From the NCBI GenBank assembly GCA_947179155.2, contig OX359264.1, forward strand, positions 6,897,501 through 6,961,500: DNA of 64,000 nt. Direction: 5' to 3'. A program made the position numbers and the translations under genes. The first letter of the stretch is position 1. Every line of letters starts with the position of its first letter. Shown in pieces: positions 54,506-64,000 of the stretch. Under the pieces are notes generated by a model, which searched no databases, was not told where the DNA came from, and saw only the letters and a list, made by a program, of their open reading frames with translations. This DNA is from Hedera helix (taxonomy: Eukaryota > Streptophyta > Magnoliopsida > Apiales > Araliaceae).

Positions 54506-55950
54506 AGTGACGCCCCCAAATTACTATACTTACTATAGATGACTTGGTGCTCACTATAAATGCTAAATCATTAGGTTTATGGATGATTTCCTTTATTCAT
54601 AAACAAAGTTCTCATCTTAATTCCCAAAGATCTTTCATTAATTTATATCAAGTCCTTGTAATCGATACAAGAGACTTAATACTCAATCATGATATTTTAT
54701 CCTTAAGATTTAGATATTTTATAACTTCACATGTTCTAATATCCACGACATTAAATCATTAGGACGACTCTTGAGAACATAGAATCTTGCGGTGAATGTT
54801 TGTATCTTCACCCGTGATAAATGTTTGCATCTTTATCCGTGATAAATGGTTGTATCTTTGTCCGATGAAATTTTTTCTTTCAGTACAGAACATTACCTAA
54901 CTAGTTAAAACCCTCACTCGAAACATATTTGGTTATAGTGATATCTCTTCATATCAATAATCCTACTTATCTGAGATTCAGAATAGTAATAACGAGTTAT
55001 ACTTGGGTTCGAGGAACCTTAACGATGGATTTGACCAGTCAACATCGCTTAGTCCTGTTTCGGATGTACAACACTCACAGGTTATTTACCGATCCTCATC
55101 CAGATAAATAAATCATTATCAATACTATGTTAAGTTTTACCAATTCTAAGTTTAATCAAACTAAAGACATAACAAGAATATGTGATGAAACTTGATATAT
55201 ATTAATATAAAGTTGGTTACACGGTTTACTTGTTCATATTACATAAGTTATCAAAACTTTAAAACAAAAAGACAATCAATTTAATAAAGCATGTAAACTA
55301 ATCTATGCATTTCTTATTTCCTTTCTTATTCTTAGAGCCGGAGCTCTTGGGTTTGTCTGCAGTTTAGGTTTATTTGCAATGATGAGCATACAAAAGCTCA
55401 GCAAGTCTAACACATAGCATATAAGTGAACTAACACTGATATGGATTTTAAGGATTCATGGTACAAAAATTGATATTATAAATGTTTAATATAGTAAGAC
55501 TAAGTGGTAGTTAGACCTAGAATTTTTCTTTGTCTTTCGACTTAGTACCATTTAAAATGGATATAGAAAGGGGATCAACCTAACGACATCCTATGTTATG
55601 CATAACATACACTATACTGGACTAATCATGAACAGTGGTACATATTCGTTCATCTCAGTTTACTTCACATGTCAGGATCGCCCCAAGACAACTTGGTTTG
55701 ATAAAATAAAGCATGATTTGAAATATATCACGAATAAGTATTTTATTTTGCAAGTTATGCCGAAACAAGAAGCAATAACTCTCGTATCAAAGATTTATAA
55801 TACGTTGCATGTACAAAATGTATAAATCACATAAAAAGAAAGTAAACAAAGGTTAAGGATAGAAAACTTACCTTGAAGCAATTTAGGGTTTTCCCATTAA
55901 AGCGTTAAATGCCTACATAATTGTTTATGCGTACTCAAATGTTAGTTTAT
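54506..55950 (-). repeat. 5' LTR of element C, first 1445 bp, split by element D
   Basis: Homologous to 42894-44338 with several per cent mismatch. The terminal base next to the primer site is changed. At 55950 the match stops at the sequence TTAGTTTAT, where element D begins; the rest must lie right of the window. Confidence 0.9.
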
Positions 55951-57170
55951 TGAAAGCTGTCGTTATCACTCCAAAATTATTCCTTACTTTCACTCTTTCA
56001 ATATAAAATTGGTATAATGGCAAGCAAGAGTCGAACCCACGGGAAGTGTATTTTATGATTTATCTAAATGTTTCTAACAGTAAATAACAAGTAATAAATA
56101 AAAAAGGGATTTTTGTAACTATGATTTTACTAGAAAACAAGAAATATAAATTAAGATTATCCAATGATTTGCAAACTTCAGTTCTTCAGTTCAGTGTCAT
56201 CTTTTCATAAATATGATGTAATTAAGTTGATCAATATCTTTCCTTCAATGAAATTAACAACCCTAGGTAACCACGGTCCGCGTTACCCGAAACTCCCCTT
56301 AGATTTTCAATCTAATGTGACAATCGCCCCCACTAGACCCTAATTATCATACAACCTAGAACTATCAGTCTAGATTTAATATGACAATAGCATTAAGAAT
56401 TAGGGAATTAGGTTATTCCAAGCAATAATCGTACAATCGCAGAATATTTAACCTGTCTCCTTGATGTCATAGCAATATTCAAAAGCTTGACCACAATCAA
56501 ATACCACTATTTGCTACTTATGATCAGATATAACATCGTTTGCTTAATATTATACCTTAATCTAGCATATGATAATAATCAAATCAATTCAATGGGCCCT
56601 TATCAAATTAATCAAACCAATCATCATTAAGCAATTCAAATAGATCATCAAGAATAAATTCCACATACGAAGGAAGTAATACTAATAACTCAATTAATTC
56701 ATAGATAATAAATAAGATTCAACATCCCTTAGAACTGAAAATAAAGAACTTAGCCTGACATAGTTGAAAACGCCAATCAATCTTCAATGGAAATCCTTCT
56801 CCCTAAGTTCTGTTAAAACCATTCTAATCCTATCTATTTATATCCCTAATAACTCTACTAAGTACTCCTAACTCGTAGCAACTTCACAATCCTTCTTTTG
56901 CTCAACTTCTGGAAACACCCGAACTCTTAAAATAAATTCCGCCGACCACGGCCCCGGCCACGGATTCCTTTGTAAAATCCGGCCCCGGCCGCGGTTACTG
57001 TTCACAAATTACAAAATTGCCATTAAGCTCCGTTTTTACCGTTTTGACCCTCCAAAGCTATTTTCTGCAATATAAACATAAAAACAAGTAAAATGCAAAT
57101 AAAAATACTCAATGATAGCAATATATTAAGCCCAAGAACATCGACTCGTAAGTATAAACTACACTCATCA
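55951..57170 (-). repeat. 3' LTR of element D (1220 bp)
   Basis: On the - strand it starts TGATGAGTGTAG after the tract TTTGGGGGTATT and ends CGACAGCTTTCA. It contains a CG-rich block near 56940-57000. Confidence 0.9.
56835..56842 (-). promoter_or_regulatory. Candidate TATA box of element D LTR
   Basis: The - strand reads TATAAATA in GGGATATAAATAGATAGG, about 330 bases from the LTR start. Confidence 0.6.
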
Positions 57171-57186
57171 AATACCCCCAAACTTA
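57171..57186 (-). other. Polypurine tract of element D
   Basis: The - strand reads CTTAAGTTTGGGGGTATT immediately before the LTR start TGATGAG. Confidence 0.8.
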
Positions 57187-58473
57187 AGACTTTGCTTGTC
57201 CTCAAGCAAAAATACCAACAAGAAAAACAACTACATTAACTATACTAACTACATGAATGCATATGCATGTCCAACTAATGCCTCGAGCAATAAATCAACA
57301 CAATTCATAAAAATCCAGTCTCAAAGATCCTTAAGTAAAAATTCAGCAAAATCTCAAATTCATGCATAATCAGAACTCCAACGTATCACCAATTTCATTC
57401 ACTACCAACCCTTGTGTGTGTGTGAATTCAATATATCAACTCAATCAAAATTTTAATACAACTCATGAACCAATGTGACAAATAAAAGATATCAACTCAG
57501 AATTTTAATCCCCTCCATACACTTGTCTTCACATTTTTTTTCTCATTTTTTCCTTCTTCATATTACGAGTGCGTTTTACGCTCCATCTCGTGTAATATTA
57601 ACTTAGCATGTGCAATGTCCATTTTTCTTAGGCTTTTCAAAAATTACCCACGTAGCGAACTTTCCACCAGTGACTCCCAAACCAGTTGGCTTTAGGGCAC
57701 TGAGTGTAGAGACACTCCTAAGGGCTTACTTGTTCGAGCAATAGAGGCCACAAAAACAGACTAGCTAAGATTCTGCTCATATCTGTCTACTCTTCTTTAT
57801 TTATTTTTTCTTTATTTTTTATAGTAAAGACAGACATCGAAGCAATTATGTACTTCACCCTTATATCATACGATCCAACACAGTATAGAAGTCACCACTA
57901 TCTTCAATTAGCACCTAATCCATTAAATTGAACCAAAATTCAACTGACTTAATATATTGAATGTGCAATGAAAAATTAAGGGTCTCGAGTTCAATAAAAC
58001 TAGCAAATAGTTAGAATATCCAATTTAGCAGTCCTTATCCATCTTACGTAAAGTTATTACAAAATTCATCAAAATTTTTATCATCGGCCATCATTAAACT
58101 TCATGCATCAATTACCGCTCAAGTTATGCAATGAAATATGATCCTAAATGCATGCAACCAATTAATTAACACTAAATATAATAAGAAAAATATTTTTGTG
58201 ATTTTTTTTAATTTTTTAATTTTTTTTATATTTTTATATTTTTTTTTAAAACTAAGACAACTAAATGCTAAACCAACTAAACAATGTCCTAAAATATGCA
58301 AATGCAACATAACAGTAACAGTCCTAAAACTACTATATATATATGCAGAGTAAATATGCAGAGTAAATGCAGAGTAAATGCTTTACCACCCCCAAACTTA
58401 AAGCAGACAATGTCCTCATTGTTAAAGAAATAAAGAATTGAAGAAATAAGAACAAGAAGACTCCCCTGATAGG
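57187..58473 (-). other. Untranslated region of element D between ORF and 3' LTR, with a second polypurine-like motif
   Basis: No supported gene. At 58385-58425 the - strand has GAGGACATTGTC followed by TTTAAGTTTGGGGGTGG, a near copy of the arrangement at the true tract (GAGGACAAGC then TTAAGTTTGGGGGTATT at about 57174-57210). Confidence 0.7.
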
Positions 58474-61400
58474 TCAATCATCGGAATCGGAAAAGGGACT
58501 GGAGCGGTCATCATGGGCATCAGGAGGCGGGTACACCGGCAATGGCTGTGGCTCAGGAAAAAGGACTGGATCGGCCGTGGGATTCATCCTCGCGAACATC
58601 TCAGTCAAAGCATTGTTAAAATTAGACTGAGAGTTAAACATATGAGCCTGACGTGCTGCGAGTCGTTCATTCTGCCGTTCTAAACGATCCATCCGATTAT
58701 CGACCCACAATTGCATATTTCGGAGCTGAGTGCTGAATTCGGCCTTACGTGTACCGCCAGAAGTAGATGGTTCACCAGTTTCAGCAACAGGGTCGTTCGG
58801 GATGATAAAACCTAAACCACGGGGATGCGATTCACCACCGTCCCAGACTTTATAGCGCGAAATCAAGCCATGATCCAACAAGATCAATGGCTGCTGCGTA
58901 GATTCATCGGACCCCCATCTAACACCTGCTCGCCTACATAACCCACAAATGAGCGAAGGATGTGGCAACCCGCTTTGAGTAGGACGTAGATTCCTCTTAA
59001 TAGAGGCTTCAATCACATTCCCCACATCTATGTGTTTGCCCGTGACTATAGCATAGAGCAATACCGCCCGTTCTTTGGTGACATCACTAACGTGCGTAGA
59101 CGGCATCAACTTTGCACAAATAAATGCATACCAAATCTTCCCATACCGGCTCAAGCAATTAGACGGGAATATCATGGAACCCTGATGGCCTCTAGTGGTC
59201 CAAACCGTCCCAGGTTTGCACAAATCGCGAATGATCGTGTCGTAATTCGGCATTTTACGAGCTGTTCGTTTTGGTCCAAAATGACCCCCACAAGCGTAAG
59301 AATGACAGAAAGTTAAAATGGATGAAAACTCAGAGTTGGGGACACATCTTCTAACTACCTGATCAGCACAGAATTTCCATAAATAGGGGTCATCCCAGAC
59401 ATACCGTTTCACATCACTCTTAAGTTTCTCTTTCTGCATTTTAGAAAACTCACGAGGAATATAAGCGCTGACTAAATAATTAACAATATTTGCGTACCAG
59501 GGTGCAGCCTTATCAACGGAGAATAAATGTTCATCTGGAAAGGAGTCTTGCAGTGGAAGTGCTTCTTCATCTTTAAGCAACCTGCTCAAGTGATCTGCCA
59601 CTAAATTGTCTGCTCCTTTCTTGTCCTTTATTTGCAAGTCAAATTCTTGGAGCAGCAGGATCCATCGTATGATCCTTGGTTTGGAATCCTTCTTTGTAAG
59701 CAGATACCTGAGAGCAGCATGGTCAGAGTAAACTATGACTTTAGTACCGAGAAGATAAGATCTAAATTTGTCTAAAGCAAAAACAACAGATAATAATTCT
59801 TTTTCTGTTGTGGAGTAGTTAATCTGAGCAGCATTCAATGTCCGAGAAGCGTAATAGATGGCATGAGCAGCTTTGTCAACTCGTTGGCCCAAAACAGCCC
59901 CTACTGCATAGTTGCTGGCGTCACACATGATTTCGAATGGTAAATTCCAATTTGGTGGTTGTATCACCGGTGTGGAGGTCAATAATGTCTTTAATTTATC
60001 AAACGCCCCTCTGCACTCATCGTCAAACTGGAATTCTACCTCTTTTTGCAGCAACTTACACAACGGCATTGCTATTTTGGAGAAGTCCTTGATAAATCTT
60101 CGATAGAAACCTGCATGACCAAGAAAAGAACGAATCTCCCGCACGCTTGCGGGGTAAGGTAAAGCAGCAACAATTTCTATCTTAGCTTTATCTACTTCTA
60201 TTCCCTTAGCTGAAACTACATGACCTAGGACGATACCCTGTTCTACCATAAAATGACATTTTTCCCAATTTAGAACAAGATTCGTCTCTAAGCATCTATC
60301 CAACACACGAGTTAAATTATCTAAGCATGCATCTAAAGAATCACCATGAATTGTGAAATCATCCATAAATACTTCAATGCAATGTTCAAGAAGATCAGAA
60401 AATATACTTATCATGCATCGTTGAAACGTACTGGGTGCATTACAAAGTCCGAAGGACATCCTACGGTATGCAAATGTACCGAATGGGCATGTGAAAGTGG
60501 TCTTTTCTTGATCTTCAGGTGCAATCACAATTTGGTTATACCCCGAAAAACCGTCTAGGAAACAATAATAAGTATGGCCTGCTAATCTTTCTAACATTTG
60601 GTCAATAAAAGGGAGAGGGAAATGATCTTTTCTAGTTACGGCATTCAACTTCCTATAATCAATACACACTCTCCATCCTGTTTGCAAACGAGTAGGCACT
60701 AACTCATTATTATCATTTTTAACGACTGTTATGCCAGCTTTCTTAGGAACTACTTGAACTGGACTGACCCATTGACTATCTGAAATAGGATAGATAATAC
60801 CTGCATCGAGTAATTTCAGAACTTCTTTCTTCACAACCTCCATCATAGGTGGATTCAGTCTGCGTTGAGCATCTCGCTTTGGGATGGCTCCTTCTTCCAG
60901 AAGAATGCGATGCATACACACAGCTGGGCTAATACCTTTGATATCTGCAATTGTCCAACCAAAGACTTGTACGTGGTCCCTTAAGACTCTAAGCAACTTT
61001 TCCTCTTGGACTTTGGTCAGATTATTCGCAATTATCACTGGCAGTGTTTCCTCTTGCCCTAGATATGCATACTTCAAGTGGATTGGTAGAGGCTTTAATT
61101 CCAACCTCGGAGCCTGCACAACAGAAGGTAACAACCTTTCATGAGTCACTGGTAATTGAATGGACGAAACGGCATACTTATCTGAAATTTTCGGTAATGA
61201 GTGTAATGCGGCTATAGTATCCTTTAATTCCGCATGTTGTTCAATCTCGTCTTCCTCTTCCAGCTCCAAACTATTCGTGATAGCATCCTCCAAGGTTTCC
61301 ATGTGTAAGTGGTCGAAAGATTTCTGCACCAAGGAATCAAGGACATTAATAGAAAACACGGAATTGACATCACTAGGGTACCTCATGGCCTCGTAAATGT

Positions 61401-63609
61401 TGAATTGAATCTTTTCGCCGTCAAACTCCATGGTCAAGGTCCCATTGTGCACATCAATCATCGTTCTTGCTGTTTTCAAGAATGGCCTCCCTAACAAGAT
61501 ATGAGCAGGATTCGGAGATGTATCGTCGTCCATGTCCACAATATAAAAATCTGCAGGAAATATTAGTTCATTCACCTGCACCAAGACATCCTCAATTACC
61601 CCTTCGGGGTATGTGTTAGTACGATCAGCTAATTGGATAATGACACCAGTGTTTTTCAAGGGACCTAGATGCAAAGAAGCATAAATAGATAGTGGCATAA
61701 CATTAATTGATGCTCCTAGATCTAGCATAGCTCTCTCAAACCTGGTATTACCTATCTTGCAGGGAATGGTAAACATACCCGGATCTTTACATTTTGGAGG
61801 CATTTTTCTTTGCAGAACAGCAGATACATTTTCTCCAACAGTTATCTTTTCATTTTCTTGTAATTTCCTTTTATTAGTGCATAATTCCTTCAAAAATTTT
61901 GCATACCTTGGAACTTGCTTGATTGCATCTAATAAAGGAATGTTCACCTCTACCTTTCTAAAGGTCTCCAGAATCTCTTTCTCTTGCTCGTCCTTCTTTG
62001 AAGTTCTAAGATTCCTAGGAGGAAAAGGTAAAGGGTTAGACTTAAGCTGAATAGGAGATTTAGGGATTACCTTTGAGATCTCTGCCTCCTCCTTAGCTTT
62101 ATCCTCATCAAATTCAACCGTAGCCCTTGGTGTGTCCATTTGTTTTCCACTCCTTAAAGTAATTGCACTTGCGTTTTCCCTCGGATTGATCATTGTTTGA
62201 GAGGGCAACTTCCCAGAGCCTTGAGAATCCAATCGTCCAACTGTGGTAGCTAATTGGCTCATTTGATTTTCTAAGCTATGAATGGAAGCCTTTGTATCTT
62301 GTTGGAACTGTTGGGTCTGATTCATGAACTGTTGAGTATGATTCATGAAGGTTTTAAACATGTCTTCCAAAGACGCTTCAGATTTTGTAGGTGTTGCTTG
62401 TCGAGGTGGATACTGCTGTTGAGCTTGTTGAAACCCTTGTTGTCGATTCGGAAAAGCATTCGACATTGGTGGCCTGTTTCCTCCGTAGCTCAGATTAGGA
62501 TGATCCCTCCATCCTGGATTGTAAGTATTAGAGTAAGGATCATATCGTCTCTGAGGTTGTCCTTGAAAATTTCCCGCTACATTGGCTTGTTCTATGGTGC
62601 CATCTTCTTGCAGTGTAGGACAAATATCTGTCGAATGATCCGATGACAAGCAGATTCCACAAGTTCTTGTAACTTGCCCGTTCCCCACAGAAAGTTGACG
62701 AACCATAGCAGCTAACTCCGAGAGTTGTTGTTCAATGTTGCTCGAGCCGACCTCATTCACCCTTTTCGGTGCATGGTCCATCCGAGTTCCGTATTGCTGT
62801 GAGTTAGCCGCCATGTTAGCAATTAAGTTCCGTGCGGCGTCTGGAGTCTTATCAACCAATGCTCCTCCACTTGCAGCATCGATCATACTCCTATCCATCG
62901 GTAGCAATCCCTCGTAGAAGTACTGAATTTGGTGTTGATCGTCAATTTGATGTGGACAACACGAACACAGCTTCTTGAACCTTTCCCAATACTCGTGAAG
63001 AGTTTCGCCACTAAACTGTCTGATGGCACATATCTCCTTCCTTATGTTGGCAACCCGTGAAGGAGGGAAATACTTCTCCACGAATAGCCTCTTCATATCA
63101 TCCCATGATTGGATCGAACCGGAGGGAAGATAGTACAACCAATCTTTTGCCAAATCTGCTAAGGAGAATGGAAAAGCCCTAAGCTTTATGTGTTCTTCCG
63201 ATACTCCATGTGGCCTCATTGTGGAACAAACCACGTGGAATTCCTTCAGATGCTTATACGGATCTTCACCTGTAAGACCACGAAAAGTAGGCAAAAGGTG
63301 AATTAAGCCAGATTTCAATTCAAAAGCAGCATCTAAAGCAGGATATTCTATGCATAATGGTTGTTGGCGTAAATTAGGAGTAGCCAACTCCCTCATAGTC
63401 CTATTATTTGGTGCAGCCATTTCTTCTTCTGAATCGCTGGAAGAAGTCAGTAATGCGAGCGCAACGTTTAAGCCTGGTGATGTAGTAAAATCGTCTTCGA
63501 ACTCCAAAGTTATGTTCCGTGCTCGACGAGTCTCTTTCCTTATTCTTTTTGCAGTTTTCTCTATCTCTGGATCAAATTTTAAATCAGGAGAGTGAGAGGA
63601 TCGAGTCAT
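58474..63609 (-). CDS. Element D fused polyprotein: gag, protease, RT, RNase H, integrase stub, plant-transposon-protein domain (1711 codons)
   Basis: Approximate residues: gag capsid 110-260 (LADLAKDWLYYLPSGSIQSW); CCHC knuckle near 316-330 (CGICLSSDHSTDIC); protease near 625-650 (AMLDLGASINVMPLS); reverse transcriptase 920-1180 with EVFMDDFTIHGDS near 1078-1090; RNase H from about 1230 (MCDASNYAVGAVLGQ) to LVADHLSRL; only the start of the integrase zinc region near 1433-1453 (CHSYACGGHFGPKRTARKM). It then jumps in frame to a domain seen at the 3' end of other Athila elements (PNYDTIIRDLCKPGTVW, KERAVLLYAIVTGKHIDVG), matching the family called putative plant transposon protein. The C-terminus is Pro/Asp-rich (DAHDDRSSPFSDSDD). 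No integrase core is present, yet the frame is intact for 5.1 kb. Confidence 0.92.
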   Translation of the reverse strand: MTRSSHSPDLKFDPEIEKTAKRIRKETRRARNITLEFEDDFTTSPGLNVALALLTSSSDSEEEMAAPNNRTMRELATPNLRQQPLCIEYPALDAAFELKSGLIHLLPTFRGLTGEDPYKHLKEFHVVCSTMRPHGVSEEHIKLRAFPFSLADLAKDWLYYLPSGSIQSWDDMKRLFVEKYFPPSRVANIRKEICAIRQFSGETLHEYWERFKKLCSCCPHQIDDQHQIQYFYEGLLPMDRSMIDAASGGALVDKTPDAARNLIANMAANSQQYGTRMDHAPKRVNEVGSSNIEQQLSELAAMVRQLSVGNGQVTRTCGICLSSDHSTDICPTLQEDGTIEQANVAGNFQGQPQRRYDPYSNTYNPGWRDHPNLSYGGNRPPMSNAFPNRQQGFQQAQQQYPPRQATPTKSEASLEDMFKTFMNHTQQFMNQTQQFQQDTKASIHSLENQMSQLATTVGRLDSQGSGKLPSQTMINPRENASAITLRSGKQMDTPRATVEFDEDKAKEEAEISKVIPKSPIQLKSNPLPFPPRNLRTSKKDEQEKEILETFRKVEVNIPLLDAIKQVPRYAKFLKELCTNKRKLQENEKITVGENVSAVLQRKMPPKCKDPGMFTIPCKIGNTRFERAMLDLGASINVMPLSIYASLHLGPLKNTGVIIQLADRTNTYPEGVIEDVLVQVNELIFPADFYIVDMDDDTSPNPAHILLGRPFLKTARTMIDVHNGTLTMEFDGEKIQFNIYEAMRYPSDVNSVFSINVLDSLVQKSFDHLHMETLEDAITNSLELEEEDEIEQHAELKDTIAALHSLPKISDKYAVSSIQLPVTHERLLPSVVQAPRLELKPLPIHLKYAYLGQEETLPVIIANNLTKVQEEKLLRVLRDHVQVFGWTIADIKGISPAVCMHRILLEEGAIPKRDAQRRLNPPMMEVVKKEVLKLLDAGIIYPISDSQWVSPVQVVPKKAGITVVKNDNNELVPTRLQTGWRVCIDYRKLNAVTRKDHFPLPFIDQMLERLAGHTYYCFLDGFSGYNQIVIAPEDQEKTTFTCPFGTFAYRRMSFGLCNAPSTFQRCMISIFSDLLEHCIEVFMDDFTIHGDSLDACLDNLTRVLDRCLETNLVLNWEKCHFMVEQGIVLGHVVSAKGIEVDKAKIEIVAALPYPASVREIRSFLGHAGFYRRFIKDFSKIAMPLCKLLQKEVEFQFDDECRGAFDKLKTLLTSTPVIQPPNWNLPFEIMCDASNYAVGAVLGQRVDKAAHAIYYASRTLNAAQINYSTTEKELLSVVFALDKFRSYLLGTKVIVYSDHAALRYLLTKKDSKPRIIRWILLLQEFDLQIKDKKGADNLVADHLSRLLKDEEALPLQDSFPDEHLFSVDKAAPWYANIVNYLVSAYIPREFSKMQKEKLKSDVKRYVWDDPYLWKFCADQVVRRCVPNSEFSSILTFCHSYACGGHFGPKRTARKMPNYDTIIRDLCKPGTVWTTRGHQGSMIFPSNCLSRYGKIWYAFICAKLMPSTHVSDVTKERAVLLYAIVTGKHIDVGNVIEASIKRNLRPTQSGLPHPSLICGLCRRAGVRWGSDESTQQPLILLDHGLISRYKVWDGGESHPRGLGFIIPNDPVAETGEPSTSGGTRKAEFSTQLRNMQLWVDNRMDRLERQNERLAARQAHMFNSQSNFNNALTEMFARMNPTADPVLFPEPQPLPVYPPPDAHDDRSSPFSDSDD

Positions 63610-63648
63610 AAACTGAAAGAAAACAAAGAAAATTTATAAAAACAATCA

Positions 63649-63668
63649 CTTCCCCGGCAACGGCGCCA
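63649..63668 (-). other. Primer binding site of element D (tRNA-Asp type)
   Basis: The - strand reads TGGCGCCGTTGCCGGGGAAG, five bases from the LTR end. This is the usual Athila primer site. Confidence 0.88.
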
Positions 63669-63673
63669 AAATT

Positions 63674-64000
63674 TGAAAGCTGTCGTTATCACTCCAAAAT
63701 TATTCCTTACTTTCACTCTTTCAATATAAAATTGGTATAATGGCAAGCAAGAGTCGAACCCACGGGAAGTGTATTTTATGATTTATCTAAATGTTTCTAA
63801 CAGTAAATAACAAGTAATAAATAAAAAAGGGATTTTTGTAACTATGATTTTACTAGAAAACAAGAAATATAAATTAAGATTATCCAATGATTTGCAAACT
63901 TCAGTTCTTCAGTTCAGTGTCATCTTTTCATAAATATGATGTAATTAAGTTGATCAATATCTTTCCTTCAATGAAATTAACAACCCTAGGTAACCACGGT
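63674..64000 (-). repeat. 5' LTR of element D (first 327 bp seen)
   Basis: Identical by eye to 55951-56277. It continues beyond the window. Confidence 0.93.

Larger units (their letters stand above)
42894..55950 (-). mobile_element. Element C: old Ty3/gypsy retrotransposon, nested insertions, 5' LTR continues beyond window
   Basis: On the - strand: 5' LTR (54506-55950 seen, then split by element D), primer site, a leader with an extra ORF and a solo LTR of another family, gag-pol with many stops, polypurine tract, and 3' LTR 42894-46233. The first ~190 aligned bases of the two LTRs differ at roughly one base in 17. Domain order and the integrase tail (VIWRNQSMEETTWE) are Tekay/Del-like, but the LTRs are unrelated to those of A and B apart from the GGCGTCAC end. 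The left flank is GTTAA; its partner is outside the window. Confidence 0.9.
55951..64000 (-). mobile_element. Element D: Athila-type Ty3/gypsy retrotransposon, integrase-deleted, runs past window end
   Basis: 3' LTR 55951-57170, polypurine tract, a 1.3-kb 3' untranslated region, one 1711-codon ORF, a tRNA-Asp type primer site, and 327 bases of the 5' LTR. The two LTRs are identical over those 327 bases by eye, so insertion is recent. Gag style (CIEYPALDAAFELKSGLIHLL), DLGAS protease and primer type are Athila. It is inserted in the 5' LTR of element C at TTTAT; the second copy of that target site is outside the window. Confidence 0.93.

Noticed and set aside
63710..63780. AGAGTCGAACCCACGGG with TGGTATAATGG nearby looked like tRNA A and B boxes
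   Set aside because: The two boxes are on opposite strands and no cloverleaf can be drawn. The same sequence is in both LTRs of element D (also near 55990-56040).

Overview
This window is nuclear DNA from a flowering plant, most likely a eudicot. The evidence is two genes with plant-type introns (a class II KNOX homeobox gene of the KNAT7 type and a UER1-type rhamnose-synthesis gene), AT-rich spacers, and dense nested LTR retrotransposons, MITEs and a TRIM. The species cannot be named from the sequence. There is no bacterial or organellar content.

Layout. 1-8155: element A, a chromovirus-type Ty3/gypsy element (Tekay/Del-like) on the + strand, cut by the left window edge. Its two LTRs are identical over the shared 1618 bases, its reverse transcriptase is deleted, and an unidentified ORF sits where most of gag should be. 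8156-10700: spacer with degenerate repeats, then the KNAT7 promoter and leader. 10708-19770: the KNAT7-like gene in five exons; its 7.7-kb second intron holds a decayed Ty1/copia element (14226-18852) and small repeats. 20652-21323: a TRIM on the - strand. 23502-33386: element B, a 9.9-kb relative of A with a perfect 5-bp target duplication, an intact 1153-codon pol and a gag broken by three stops. 33387-38900: spacer with two hAT-type MITEs and a 330-bp triplet microsatellite. 39184-41038: the UER1-like gene, interrupted by one in-frame stop. 41722-41946: a subtilase fragment. 42894-window end: a nest. Element C (old gypsy, - strand) carries a solo LTR of the A/B family in its leader (51617-54338, perfect target duplication), and its 5' LTR is split by element D (Athila-type gypsy, - strand, 55951 to beyond 64000), which has a single 1711-codon ORF.

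How the parts relate. A, B and the solo LTR are one superfamily with visibly different histories. B and the solo LTR share a 280-bp block just downstream of the LTR TATA box with the 5' splice site, branch site and 3' splice site of a plant intron. Both LTRs of A lack this block exactly at the predicted splice junction. A kept an integrase with all three catalytic acidic residues but has no reverse transcriptase. B kept reverse transcriptase but has Asn for the first integrase catalytic Asp. A was therefore probably mobilised in trans.

Points most worth following up: the LTR intron presence/absence, the captured ORF in A, the in-frame RT-RNase H/plant-transposon-protein fusion in D, the extra coiled-coil ORF and hairpin array of C, the TRIM, the nonsense codon in UER1, and the copia 3' LTR lying 97 bp upstream of KNAT7 exon 3.
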